This document shows, piece after piece, positions 34,136-43,236 of a DNA stretch of 64,000 bases. Numbering within the stretch: the first letter of the stretch is position 1; every line of letters starts with the position of its first letter. Origin of the DNA: Variovorax paradoxus (GTDB lineage Bacteria; Pseudomonadota; Gammaproteobacteria; Burkholderiales; Burkholderiaceae_C); assembly GCF_018614915.1 (NCBI RefSeq), contig NZ_JAGGNU010000016.1:1-64000 (forward strand), in the 5' to 3' direction. The notes under the pieces are model-generated. The model worked only from the letters and a program-made list of their open reading frames with translations, was not told the DNA's origin and ran no database searches. A program made the translations under genes and the position numbers.

Positions 34136-35106
34136 TGGACGCGCTCTCGGAGACCCTTCGCGTGGTGCGGCTGGTCGGCGCCATCTTCATCAACGGCCGG
34201 TTCAGCGCGCCCTGGTGCTACCAGTCGCCGCGCGCCGATTCGGTGGCGCCGATCCTGGAGCCCGGTGCCGAGCGCGTGGTGATCTTCCACCTGATCACCG
34301 AAGGCGAGTGCTATGTCGAGCTCGCGGGCGAGCCGCCGGTGCACCTGATCGCGGGCGACGCCATCATCTTCCCGCAAGGCGATGCGCATCGCATGACTTC
34401 GCAGCCGGGACTGCCGCCGGCTACCGGCGGGCGGCTCGACGAGGTGCTGTCGCGCCGGCCGCGCCAACTGGCCTACGGCGGCGGCGGCGCGAGCACGCGC
34501 CTGGTGTGCGGCTACCTGGCCTGCGACGCCCGTCTCGCGGGGATGCTGCTGGCGGGGCTGCCCGCGCTGGTCCGGGTCAACGTGCGCGGATCGAATGCCG
34601 GCACCTGGCTGGAGGCCTCGGTGCGCTACGCGCTGGCCGAGGCGCGATCGCCGCGGCCGGGCGGCGCGGGCGTGCTGGCCAAGCTGTCCGAGGTGCTGTT
34701 CATCGAAGTGCTGCGCCTGTACATGAACGAGCAGGGCGAGGGGCGCACCGGCTGGTTGGCAGGCGTGGGCGACCGGATCGTCGGGGCCGCGCTGAACGCG
34801 CTGCACAAGAACCCGGCCCATGCCTGGACGCTGGACGAGCTCGCCCGCACCGCCGGCAGCTCGCGCTCGGTATTGGCCGAGCGATTCCAGCAACTGGTGG
34901 GCAGCTCGCCGATGCAGTACCTGACGCAGTGGCGCATGCTGCTGGCGGCCAATCTGCTGAGCCGCAGCAGCGCCCCGCTGGCGAGCATCGCGGAAGACGT
35001 GGGCTACCAGACCGACACCGCCTTCAGCCGCGCCTTCCGCCGCGAGTACGGCGCGCCCCCGGCGGCCTGGCGCCGGAGCCGTTCGATGCGCGCGCCGATG
35101 CAATGA
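34135..35106 (+). CDS. AraC-family regulator with cupin domain
   Basis: This AraC regulator has 323 residues. The N-terminal cupin_6 type sensor spans about 15-190 (VVIFHLITEGECYVELAGE and HLIAGDAIIFPQGDAHRM). The C-terminal pair of helix-turn-helix motifs runs from AHAWTLDELARTAGSSRSVL to the signature SIAEDVGYQTDTAFSRAFRR. ATG 34135 uses the last base of the OsmC stop, and its own stop overlaps the FAD-reductase start. It probably controls this cluster, possibly the divergent methyltransferases too. The effector is unknown. Confidence 0.93.
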   Translation: MDALSETLRVVRLVGAIFINGRFSAPWCYQSPRADSVAPILEPGAERVVIFHLITEGECYVELAGEPPVHLIAGDAIIFPQGDAHRMTSQPGLPPATGGRLDEVLSRRPRQLAYGGGGASTRLVCGYLACDARLAGMLLAGLPALVRVNVRGSNAGTWLEASVRYALAEARSPRPGGAGVLAKLSEVLFIEVLRLYMNEQGEGRTGWLAGVGDRIVGAALNALHKNPAHAWTLDELARTAGSSRSVLAERFQQLVGSSPMQYLTQWRMLLAANLLSRSSAPLASIAEDVGYQTDTAFSRAFRREYGAPPAAWRRSRSMRAPMQ

Positions 35107-36305
35107 ATTCGTGCGACGTGCTCGTGGTCGGCGCGGGGCCGGCGGGCAGCGCCGCTGCGCAGATGCTCGCGCATGCCGGATTCGACGTCGTGCTTTGCGA
35201 CCAGCATGACTTTCCGCGTGACAAGGTCTGCGGCGACGCGCTGATTCCCGACGCGCACCGGGCGCTCGCGCAGCTCGGCGTGCAGGGCGAGGTGCTCGCC
35301 CGCGCCCGCAGCGCAAGGCACGTCGGCTGCGTCGCGCCGCGCGGCGGACGGATCGAGGTACCGGCTCGGCTGGCGGTACTGCCGCGCCGCGAACTCGACG
35401 ACATCGTGCGCCGCGCGGCGCTGGCAGCCGGATGCCGCTGGCTCGCGCCGGCGCGCTTCGAGGCGCCGCTCCTCGATGCCGGACGGCGCGTGGCCGGCGC
35501 CCGGCTCAGGCTGGCCGGCGGCGGCCTGCAGGAACTGCGCGCGCGCTGGACCGTGCTCGCCACCGGCGCGGCCGCGCCTGCGTTGATCGCTGCCGGCGTT
35601 TGCATGCGGCGGGCGCCGAGCAGCTTCGCGCTTCGCGGCTACGTCAGGAACGAGGCGATGGCCGAGCGCATCACCGGCCTCGAAGTCGTGTGGCACCGCG
35701 CGCTGCGCCGCGGCTACGGCTGGATCTTTCCCTGCGGCGACGGCGTCTTCAATGTCGGCGTCGGCATCACGCGGCTCGACGAGGGCGCGTTCAACCTGCG
35801 CGCGCTGTTCGCGGAGTTCACGCGCCTGCACGCGCCGGCGTGCGAACTGGTGCGTGGCGGCAGCCTGCTCGGCGCGCTGAAGGGCGCGCCGCTGCGCTGT
35901 TCGCTCGAAGGCGCCCGCTGGTCGCGGCCCGGTCTGTTGGTGGCGGGCGAGGCGGCAGGCAGCACCTATTCGTTCACCGGCGAGGGCATCGGCAAGGCGC
36001 TGGAGACCGGCATGCTCGCTGCGCGCGCGCTGATCGAAGGCGGCGAGTCGGGGCGGCGCGATGATGCGGCGGCGGTGGGCGCGCGCTACGAAGCCGCGCT
36101 CGGCGCGCTGAAGCCGCGCTTCGCCGCCTACGCCGAGGCCAATCGCATCAACGAGCACCCGTGGCTGGCCGACCTCGTGATCTGGCGCGCCCGCCGCAGC
36201 GTGGACATCGTCGGTCGCCTCGCCGGCGTGCTCGAGGAAACCCAAAATCCAGGCAAGCTCGTGAGCCCGCGAGGGCTGGCGCGGCTGTTCCTGCCGCTGG
36301 GCTGA
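35103..36305 (+). CDS. FAD-dependent oxidoreductase, geranylgeranyl-reductase family
   Basis: This flavoprotein has 400 residues. The FAD motif CDVLVVGAGPAGSAAAQMLA opens it, followed by the family's DKVCGDALIPDAHRAL and the GYGWIFPCGDGVFNVGVG segment. LLVAGEAAGSTYSFTGEGIG is the late FAD-binding motif. Members reduce isoprenoid double bonds or act as halogenase-like monooxygenases; the geranylgeranyl-reductase subfamily fits best by motif. ATG 35103 overlaps the AraC stop. Its coupling with AraC and OsmC suggests oxidative or lipid-quinone modification. The substrate is not known. Confidence 0.85.
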   Translation: MNSCDVLVVGAGPAGSAAAQMLAHAGFDVVLCDQHDFPRDKVCGDALIPDAHRALAQLGVQGEVLARARSARHVGCVAPRGGRIEVPARLAVLPRRELDDIVRRAALAAGCRWLAPARFEAPLLDAGRRVAGARLRLAGGGLQELRARWTVLATGAAAPALIAAGVCMRRAPSSFALRGYVRNEAMAERITGLEVVWHRALRRGYGWIFPCGDGVFNVGVGITRLDEGAFNLRALFAEFTRLHAPACELVRGGSLLGALKGAPLRCSLEGARWSRPGLLVAGEAAGSTYSFTGEGIGKALETGMLAARALIEGGESGRRDDAAAVGARYEAALGALKPRFAAYAEANRINEHPWLADLVIWRARRSVDIVGRLAGVLEETQNPGKLVSPRGLARLFLPLG

Positions 36306-36415
36306 CCGGGCGCGCGTCGACTTTAGGCGCGCCGCGGGCTTGCTAACAACCTCCCCCTGGCCTATAAGTGACCATGGTTTCTTTGTCTCGTCCCACGGCG
36401 AGGAAGGAGAGCACC

Positions 36416-36931
36416 ATGAAAAGACGCATTTACTGGCTGATGCCGGATCCGGCGAGCGCCAGGCGAGCGATGCACGATCTCGTGCAGGCGCGCGTCGACG
36501 CTGCGCACATCCACTTCGCCGGTCCCGAAGGCATGGACATGAGAGGGCTCCATGCGGCCAACGCCTGGCAGACCTCGGACGTCGTCCATGCCGCCGAGAG
36601 CGGCCTGGTGATCGGCAGCGCCGTCGGCTGCGCCGTCGGACTGGTGGCTGCGCTCCTGTTCCCCGTCCTCGGCGAGGCGCCCGAATGGGGAACGGCCGTG
36701 CTCCTGGCCGTGCTCGGCGGCCTGGTCGGCGCCTGGTCGGCCAGCATGATCGGCATCTCCATTCCCAGCCCGCGGCTTGCGCGCTTCGATGGCGCGATCT
36801 CGCGCGGACAGATTCTCCTGATGGTCGACCTGCCGCCCTCGCGCGTGCCGGCCATCGTCGCGCTGTTGCAAAGCTCGCATCCGGAGGCCCGCTTCGGAGG
36901 TGAGGAGCGGCTGGTCCCCGCGCTGCCCTGA
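36416..36931 (+). CDS. Membrane protein with glycine-rich double helix (DUF1269-like)
   Basis: This 171-residue protein starts at 36416, with AAGGAGA five bases before. Residues 1-60 are soluble (RRIYWLMPDPASARRAMHDL). Two close membrane helices occur near 65-115 (AVGCAVGLVAALLFPVLG and AVLLAVLGGLVGAWSASMIG), followed by a soluble domain that repeats the N-terminal ferredoxin-like pattern (ILLMVDLPPSRVPAIVALLQ). This resembles DUF1269/general-stress-17M-like proteins. It lies 45 bases before coxB; function in the oxidase operon is unknown. Confidence 0.65.
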   Translation: MKRRIYWLMPDPASARRAMHDLVQARVDAAHIHFAGPEGMDMRGLHAANAWQTSDVVHAAESGLVIGSAVGCAVGLVAALLFPVLGEAPEWGTAVLLAVLGGLVGAWSASMIGISIPSPRLARFDGAISRGQILLMVDLPPSRVPAIVALLQSSHPEARFGGEERLVPALP

Positions 36932-36976
36932 AGCGCGTGGACTGCGAATCGCCGATGACGAGTCGAGGTGCCACCC

Positions 36977-38131
36977 ATGATCATGGCCATCGTGCTCGCC
37001 GTCATCGTCGTCGGATCGGTGCTGTTTCACATTCTCAATCCCTGGTGGATCACGCCCCTCGCATCGAACTGGAAGTCGATGGACGACACCCTGACCATCA
37101 CGCTGGTGATCACGGGCGTGTTCTTCGTCGCCATCAATCTATTCGTCGTCTACACGCTGGTGCGCTATCGGCACCGCGAGGGCGTGCGCGCGGTCCGGCA
37201 GCCCGAAAGCAAGTCGCTGGAGCGCTGGCTGATCGGCGCCACCACCGTGGGCATCATCGCGCTGCTCGCGCCCGGCCTGGTGGTGTATGCGAACTACGTC
37301 CGGACACCGCATGACGCCCTCACGCTGGAAGTGCTGGGCCAGCAATGGCAGTGGCGCTTCCGCTTCGCCGGGCCGGACGGCAAGCTGGGCTTGAGCGAGA
37401 CGCGCTTCGTCAGCGCGACCAATCCCTTCGGCCTCGACCCCGCCGACGCGGCCGGGCAGGACGACATCCTGATCGCGGCCGACGAGATCCACCTGCCGCT
37501 GGGCAAGCCGGTGCACGTGCTGCTGCGCTCGCACGACGTGCTGCACGACTTCTACGTGCCGCCCTTCCGCGCCCGCATGAACATGGTGCCGGGACAGGTC
37601 AGCACCTTCTGGTTCACGCCGACCGTGGTCGGCCGCTACGAGGCGCTGTGCTCGCAGCTCTGCGGCGTCGGCCATCCCAACATGCGCGCCCATGTGGTGG
37701 TGGAGGACGCGGCGAGCTTCCAGGCCTGGCAGAAGGCGCTGCCGACCTTTGCCGCGATGCAGGCCAACGCGAAGGCGGCCGCCGCGGCGGTAGCCGGCGC
37801 CGGTTCGCTGCCCGAGCGCGGCCGGGCGCTGGCCGATGCCAAGGGCTGCGTGGCCTGCCACACGATCGACGGCAGCCCGCGGGTCGGGCCGACATGGAAG
37901 GGCCTGTACGGCAAGAACGAAAACATGAAGGACGGCTCCACCGCGCGGGTCGACGACAAATACCTGCGCGACTTCATCCGCGACCCGCAGGCGCGCGGCG
38001 TCAAGGGCTTCGCGCCGGTGATGCCGAAGATCGAGTTGAGCGACGAAGAGCTGGCCGCGCTGGTGGCCTACATCCAGACCCTCGGCGGCCCGCCGGCGCA
38101 GGCTCCCGGAGAACGGAAGGCAGAGCGATGA
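36977..38131 (+). CDS. coxB: Cytochrome c oxidase subunit II with fused cytochrome c (caa3 type)
   Basis: This subunit II has 384 residues. Two membrane helices anchor it (about 20-40 and 95-115). The CuA site reads CSQLCGVGHPNM: C225, C229, H233 and M236, with an earlier His in HDVLHDFYVPPF. A C-terminal cytochrome c domain carries the haem motif CVACH at 291-295 and a later methionine in APVMPKI. GAGG precedes ATG 36977. The fusion makes this a caa3-type oxidase, able to take electrons directly. It overlaps coxA by ATGA. Confidence 0.94.
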   Translation: MIMAIVLAVIVVGSVLFHILNPWWITPLASNWKSMDDTLTITLVITGVFFVAINLFVVYTLVRYRHREGVRAVRQPESKSLERWLIGATTVGIIALLAPGLVVYANYVRTPHDALTLEVLGQQWQWRFRFAGPDGKLGLSETRFVSATNPFGLDPADAAGQDDILIAADEIHLPLGKPVHVLLRSHDVLHDFYVPPFRARMNMVPGQVSTFWFTPTVVGRYEALCSQLCGVGHPNMRAHVVVEDAASFQAWQKALPTFAAMQANAKAAAAAVAGAGSLPERGRALADAKGCVACHTIDGSPRVGPTWKGLYGKNENMKDGSTARVDDKYLRDFIRDPQARGVKGFAPVMPKIELSDEELAALVAYIQTLGGPPAQAPGERKAER

Positions 38132-39924
38132 GCGCAATACCCAGCCCCACCTCCACCACGCCCGACACCACTGCGCATCACGCGCCGCAGACATTCCTGA
38201 CCCGCTACGTCTGGAGCCAGGACCACAAGGTGATCGCGATCCAGTACGCCTGCACGGCCATCGCCGTCGGCGTGATCGGCGTGGTGCTGTCGAACCTGAT
38301 GCGCCTGCAGCTGGGCTACCCCGGCGCGTTCGAGTTCATCACGCCCGAGCGCTACTACCAGTTCGTCACCATGCACGGAATGATCATGGTGATCTACCTG
38401 CTCACGGCGCTGTTCCTCGGCGGCTTCGGGAACTACATGATTCCGCTGATGGTGGGCGCGCGCGACATGGTGTTCCCCTACCTCAACATGCTGAGCTTCT
38501 GGGTCTACCTGCTGTCGGTGGTGGTGCTGCTGGCGAGCTTCTTCGTGGCGGGCGGTCCTACCGGCGCGGGGTGGACGCTCTATCCGCCGCAGTCCATCCT
38601 GCCCGGCACGCCCGGCCACGACGGCGGCATCATCCTGATGCTGGTCTCGCTGCTGATCTTCATCGTGGCCACCACGATGGGCGGCCTCAACTACGTGACC
38701 ACCGTGCTGCAGGCGCGCTGCAAGGGCATGACGCTCTTGCGCATGCCGCTCACCGTGTGGGGCATCTTCGTCGCCACCATCCTCGCGCTGCTCGGCTTTC
38801 CGGCGCTGTTCGTCAGCGGCGTGATGCTGCTGCTCGACCGCGTCGCGGGCACCAGCTTCTTCATGCCGGCGCTGCTGTCGATGGGCAAGGCGACCCAGTA
38901 CAAGGGCGGCAGTCCGCTGCTGTTCCAGCACCTGTTCTGGTTCTTCGGCCATCCCGAGGTCTACATCGTGGCGCTGCCGGCCTTCGGCATCGTCTCCGAC
39001 CTGATCAGCGTGCACGCGCGCAAGAGCATCTTCGGCTACCGCATGATGGTCTGGGCCATCGTCGCCATCGGCGGCCTGAGCCTGGTGGTGTGGGCGCACC
39101 ACATGTTCGTCGCCGGCATGAACCCGTACTTCGGCTTCTTCTTCGCCACCACCACGCTGATCATCGCGGTGCCCACGGCGATCAAGGTCTACAACTGGCT
39201 GCTCACGCTGTGGCGCGGCGACATACACCTGTCGGTGCCGATGCTGTTCTCGCTGGCCTTCATCTGCACCTTCGTCATCGGCGGCCTGACCGGCCTGTTC
39301 CTCGGCAACGTGAGCGTGGACATCCCGCTCTCGGGCACCTACTTCGTGGTGGCGCACTTCCACATGGTGATGGGCGTGGCGCCGCTGCTGGTGGTCTTCG
39401 GCGGCATCTACCACTGGTATCCCAAGGTCACCGGCCGGATGCTGGACGACCGGCTCGGCCAGCTGCATTTCTGGATCACCTTCATCGGCACCTACCTGAT
39501 CTATTTCCCGATGCACTACCTGGGCGTGCAGGGCATGCCGCGGCGCTACTACGACTTCGACAACTACCAGTTCATCCCGCCCTCGGCCTACAGCCTGAAC
39601 ACCTTCATCACCGTGGTGGCGCTCGTCGTGGGCGTGGCGCAGGTGCTGTTCATCTTCAACCTCGCCTGGAGCCTGCGCTACGGCCGGCGCGCCGATGGCA
39701 ATCCCTGGCGCGCCGCATCGCTGGAATGGCAGACGCCCCAGACGCCGCCGGTCCATGGCAACTGGGGGCCGGAGCTGCCGGTGGTCTACCGCTGGGCCTA
39801 CGGCTACGGTGTGCCGGACGGCCCGAAGGACTACGTGGCGCAGAACGAGCCGCCCGAGGCCGGCGGCATGGAGCCCGAGGCCTATGCGGGCAAGGGCGAC
39901 GAGATCCGGAGACCATCGACATGA
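38128..39924 (+). CDS. coxA: Cytochrome c oxidase subunit I
   Basis: This haem-copper oxidase subunit I has 598 residues and 12 or more helices. It carries the binuclear centre and reduces O2 to water. HPEVY in WFFGHPEVYIVALPAF gives the CuB His and cross-linked Tyr. WAHHMFVAGMNP holds the two further CuB His. VVAHFHMVMG supplies haem ligands, and TMHGMIMVIYLL has the low-spin haem His. Start and stop overlap coxB and the next gene by ATGA. Confidence 0.95.
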   Translation: MSAIPSPTSTTPDTTAHHAPQTFLTRYVWSQDHKVIAIQYACTAIAVGVIGVVLSNLMRLQLGYPGAFEFITPERYYQFVTMHGMIMVIYLLTALFLGGFGNYMIPLMVGARDMVFPYLNMLSFWVYLLSVVVLLASFFVAGGPTGAGWTLYPPQSILPGTPGHDGGIILMLVSLLIFIVATTMGGLNYVTTVLQARCKGMTLLRMPLTVWGIFVATILALLGFPALFVSGVMLLLDRVAGTSFFMPALLSMGKATQYKGGSPLLFQHLFWFFGHPEVYIVALPAFGIVSDLISVHARKSIFGYRMMVWAIVAIGGLSLVVWAHHMFVAGMNPYFGFFFATTTLIIAVPTAIKVYNWLLTLWRGDIHLSVPMLFSLAFICTFVIGGLTGLFLGNVSVDIPLSGTYFVVAHFHMVMGVAPLLVVFGGIYHWYPKVTGRMLDDRLGQLHFWITFIGTYLIYFPMHYLGVQGMPRRYYDFDNYQFIPPSAYSLNTFITVVALVVGVAQVLFIFNLAWSLRYGRRADGNPWRAASLEWQTPQTPPVHGNWGPELPVVYRWAYGYGVPDGPKDYVAQNEPPEAGGMEPEAYAGKGDEIRRPST

Positions 39925-40541
39925 CCGCGAGCGCCACGCTGCGCTTCGAAGAACGCGAGCGCGATCACGCGGCGGCCGCGAGCATCGGCCTGTGGGTGTT
40001 CATAGGCGTGGCCACCGCGTTGTTCTCGCTCTTCGCCACCGCCTACGTGATGCGCATGAGCGGCAGCGATGCCATCGCGCTGGCGCTGCCATGGCAGCTG
40101 TGGCTCAGCACGGCGCTGCTGGCGGCGGGTGGCGCGGCGCTTCGGCAGGCCGGCGCGGCGGCGCGCGCTGGCCGCGACCTGGCGCGCACGCGCCGGCTGC
40201 TGCTGGCCGGCGGCCTCTGCGCGCTGGCCTTCCTGGCGGTGCAGCTGTGGGCCTGGCAGGCGCTCCTCGCCGCGCAGGTGATGCCGGCCGGCAATCCGGG
40301 CGGCAGCTTCTTCTATCTGCTGACCGCGATGCACGGGCTGCACGTGGCCGGCGGCCTGGCCGGCTGGGCGTGGACCGCGCGCGCTGCGTGGCGACCGGCC
40401 GCGCGCCTGGCCGACCTCGCCTGGCGCATCGGGCTGGTCGCGCGCTACTGGCGCTTCATGCTCGCGGTGTGGCTGCTGCTGTTCGCCATGCTGGCCTGGC
40501 TGACGCCCGAGGTGGCGCGCGTCATCTGCGGCACGGCCTGA
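39921..40541 (+). CDS. Cytochrome c oxidase subunit III-like protein (first copy)
   Basis: This 206-residue membrane protein of the subunit III family has five or six helices. SIGLWVFIGVATALFSLFAT opens the first helix, and FFYLLTAMHGLHVAGGLAGW matches the HGxH-type late motif of subunit III. It is Ala-rich and shorter than the second copy at 40561. ATG 39921 overlaps the coxA stop. It probably forms part of the same oxidase or substitutes for the longer subunit. Confidence 0.85.
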   Translation: MTASATLRFEERERDHAAAASIGLWVFIGVATALFSLFATAYVMRMSGSDAIALALPWQLWLSTALLAAGGAALRQAGAAARAGRDLARTRRLLLAGGLCALAFLAVQLWAWQALLAAQVMPAGNPGGSFFYLLTAMHGLHVAGGLAGWAWTARAAWRPAARLADLAWRIGLVARYWRFMLAVWLLLFAMLAWLTPEVARVICGTA

Positions 40542-40560
40542 TCGTTTCGAGGAGCCCGCC

Positions 40561-41265
40561 ATGTACACCGCCGCATCGACCGCTTCCATGCCCGTGGTCC
40601 CGGCCGCCGCCCCGGCGCCGGCCGGCTGGCGCGGTCTGATCTCCGACTGGTCCTCCGACCGCGAAGCCTTCCACGTCTCGTGGGGCAAGGCGATGATGTG
40701 GATCTTCCTCCTGAGCGACACCTTCATCTTCAGCTGTTTCCTCGTCGGCTACATGACGGTGCGCGTCTCGACCACGGTGCCCTGGCCCAATCCGAGCGAG
40801 GTGTTCGCGCTGCACGTGGCCGGCGCCAATGTTCCGCTGCTCCTGATCGCGATCATGACCTTCGTGCTCATCAGCAGCAGCGGCACGATGGCCATGGCCG
40901 TCAACTGCGCGTACCGCGGCGACAAGGTGAACGCGGCCACGCTGATGCTGGTGACCGCCACCTGCGGCGAGATCTTCGTCGGCATGCAGGCCTTCGAGTG
41001 GTCGAAGCTGATCATGGAGGGCGTGCGGCCCTGGGGCAACCCGATGGGCGCGGCGCAGTTCGGCTCGGCCTTCTTCATGATCACCGGCTTCCACGGGCTG
41101 CACGTGTCCTGCGGCGTGGTGTTCCTCTTCATCGTCGCCTTCAAGCTGCTGCGCGGCGACTACGACCGAGGCGGCAACTACCAGATCGTCGAGATCGCCG
41201 GCCTGTACTGGCACTTCGTGGACCTGGTGTGGGTGTTCATCTTTGCGCTCTTCTATCTCTGGTGA
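40561..41265 (+). CDS. coxC: Cytochrome c oxidase subunit III (second copy)
   Basis: This subunit III of 234 residues begins WGKAMMWIFLLSDTFIFSCF and contains the family's GFHGLHVSCGVVFLFIVAF and the final GLYWHFVDLVWVFIFALFYL. An extended N-terminus of about 30 Ala/Pro-rich residues precedes the first helix. GAGGAG stands in the 19-base gap before ATG 40561. It follows the shorter subunit III copy and precedes subunit IV. Confidence 0.9.
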   Translation: MYTAASTASMPVVPAAAPAPAGWRGLISDWSSDREAFHVSWGKAMMWIFLLSDTFIFSCFLVGYMTVRVSTTVPWPNPSEVFALHVAGANVPLLLIAIMTFVLISSSGTMAMAVNCAYRGDKVNAATLMLVTATCGEIFVGMQAFEWSKLIMEGVRPWGNPMGAAQFGSAFFMITGFHGLHVSCGVVFLFIVAFKLLRGDYDRGGNYQIVEIAGLYWHFVDLVWVFIFALFYLW

Positions 41266-41276
41266 GGACTACGACC

Positions 41277-41591
41277 ATGAACCCCGGCACCGGCCAGCAA
41301 CATCCGATCAGCCTCTATCTGAAGATCTGGGGGCTGCTGTTCGTGCTCAGCACCATGTCCTACCTGGTGGACTACCTCCACTTGCAGGGCTATCTGCGCT
41401 GGGGCCTGATCCTCACCTTCATGCTGCTGAAGGCCGGGCTGATCGTCGCGGTCTTCATGCACATGGCGTGGGAACGGCTGTCGCTGGTCTATGCCATCCT
41501 GCTGCCGCCGCTCGCGCTCTTGGTGCTGGTGTTCCTGATGGCGGCGGAGGCCGGGCATACGCTCCTGGCGCGGCTCTCGTTCTTCAACTGA
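41277..41591 (+). CDS. coxF: Cytochrome c oxidase subunit IV family protein
   Basis: This 104-residue protein has three helices (IWGLLFVLSTMSYLVDYL, LILTFMLLKAGLIVAVFMHM and LPPLALLVLVFLMAAEAGHT). This is the prokaryotic COX IV pattern. GAGGAC lies in the short spacer. It ends the oxidase operon and is followed after three bases by the convergent MFS stop, leaving no room for a terminator between them. Confidence 0.85.
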   Translation: MNPGTGQQHPISLYLKIWGLLFVLSTMSYLVDYLHLQGYLRWGLILTFMLLKAGLIVAVFMHMAWERLSLVYAILLPPLALLVLVFLMAAEAGHTLLARLSFFN

Positions 41592-41594
41592 GCT

Positions 41595-43223
41595 TCAGCG
41601 CCGCACCACGTAGCGCGTCACCACCGGCACCGTCTCGCCCTGGTGGAAGGCCAGGCGCCGCTCGCGCAGCGCCATGTCGGCCGCGGTCGCGCGGTGGAAG
41701 CGGCGCAGGTGCTCGGTCCACGATTCGTCGACGATCTCCTCGACGTAGCGGCCCGGCTCCGTAATGTCGTGCAGGAGCTCCCAGCCGATCGCGCCCTGGC
41801 CGAGGCGCGCGCGGCGCGTCTGCTGCATCACCACGTGGAAGGCAGCGGCGCGCGCCGGGTCGATCATGTATTCGATGGTGATGACCACGCGGCCGTCCTC
41901 GATCGGCGCTTCGACCGGCGGGCCCGCTGCCCAGCCCTTGCGCGCCGGCCGGGTGTCGTCTTCGTCGCCGACGCCGTCGGTCACGTAGCGCAGCGCCACG
42001 AGCATGAACACCGTGCCGCTCCCGGCCGCGATGCCGAGGCTGATGTAGAGCGAGCTCATCTCCGCCACCTGGCCCCAGAGCGCGGCGCCGAAGGCGCTGG
42101 CGCCCATGATGGCCATCTGGTACATCGACATGCCGCGCGCGCGCACCCAGTCGGGCAGCGCGAGCTGGGCCGAGACCGAGAGCGAATTCGCGACCGTGAT
42201 CCAGGCCATGCCGCCGAGGAACATCGCCGGCACCGCGACCCAGGCGTTGGGCGCCACCGCCATCACCGCCGTGGCGCCGGACTGCAGCATGGCGCCGCGG
42301 ATCACCAGCTGGTCGCGTGCCAGCGCCTGGCGCAGCCGCGGCAGGAACATCACGGCCAGGATGGCGCCCGAGCCCATCGCCGCCAGCAGCAGCGTGAAGG
42401 TGCCGGCCCCGCCGCCTTGCAGGTTGCGCGCCAGCAGCGGCAGCAGGGCGAGCAGCGCGGTCGAGTGCAGGAAGAAGATCGAGATGCGCGTGAGCACGGC
42501 GCGCATGCGTTGCGACTGGCGCACGAACTGCACGCCCACGCGCATCGCGCTGATGAGCTTTTCGCGGCCCAGCGGATTGGGCTCGTGCTTGCGCTGCCAG
42601 CGCAGCACGATGAAGCCAGAGGCCACGCAGAGCACCGCGTTGAGCCCGAACACCCAGACGCTGCCCGCGCTCGCGATCAGCGTGCCGGCCAGGAGCGGCC
42701 CGACGATGCGCGAGGCGTTCATCGCCAGCCCGTTGAGCCCGAGCGCGGCCGGCAGGTGGGTGCGCGGCACCAGCTCGGGCACGATGGCCGAGAACACCGG
42801 CCAGCGCAGCGCCAGGCCGATGCCGTTGGCGAAGGTCAGCGCCAGCAGCAGCGGCGCGGTCATCAGGTCGAGCACCACGGCGCCGCAGAGCACGATCGCG
42901 GCGCCGGCCAGCCAGAACTGGGTCGCGACCAGCCAGCGCCTGCGGTCCAGGATGTCGGCCAGCGCGCCGCTGGGCAGCCCGAGCAGGAACACCGGCAGCG
43001 TGGAGGCCGACTGCACCAGCGCGACCCAGATCGGCGAAGTGGTCAGCGAGGTCATCATCCAGGCCGCCGCCACGTCGTTCATCCACATGCAGACGTTGGC
43101 GACCAGCCAGGTGCTCCACAGCATGCGGAACACCGGCAGCTTGAGCGGTTCGAAGGGGCCGATGCGCGGCGGCTGCACGCGCGTCGGGGCGACGGGGGTT
43201 TCCTCGGGCGAGATCGGTGGCAT
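41595..43223 (-). CDS. MFS transporter with C-terminal monooxygenase-like domain (MFS_3)
   Basis: This 542-residue protein has a 12-helix EntS-like facilitator of the MFS_3 type (MLWSTWLVANVCMWMNDVAA as helix 1, GLPSGALADILDRRRWL as the loop 2-3 motif). It is followed from about residue 430 by a soluble domain (VVITIEYMIDPARAAAFHVV) resembling ABM/antibiotic-monooxygenase folds. That fusion is usual in MFS_3. Its role is probably export of a small molecule such as a siderophore or drug. It lies 13 bases after the amino-acid permease gene on the same strand, but a functional link is uncertain. Confidence 0.88.
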   Translation of the reverse strand: MPPISPEETPVAPTRVQPPRIGPFEPLKLPVFRMLWSTWLVANVCMWMNDVAAAWMMTSLTTSPIWVALVQSASTLPVFLLGLPSGALADILDRRRWLVATQFWLAGAAIVLCGAVVLDLMTAPLLLALTFANGIGLALRWPVFSAIVPELVPRTHLPAALGLNGLAMNASRIVGPLLAGTLIASAGSVWVFGLNAVLCVASGFIVLRWQRKHEPNPLGREKLISAMRVGVQFVRQSQRMRAVLTRISIFFLHSTALLALLPLLARNLQGGGAGTFTLLLAAMGSGAILAVMFLPRLRQALARDQLVIRGAMLQSGATAVMAVAPNAWVAVPAMFLGGMAWITVANSLSVSAQLALPDWVRARGMSMYQMAIMGASAFGAALWGQVAEMSSLYISLGIAAGSGTVFMLVALRYVTDGVGDEDDTRPARKGWAAGPPVEAPIEDGRVVITIEYMIDPARAAAFHVVMQQTRRARLGQGAIGWELLHDITEPGRYVEEIVDESWTEHLRRFHRATAADMALRERRLAFHQGETVPVVTRYVVRR

Positions 43224-43236
43224 GGGTCTTTTTTCC

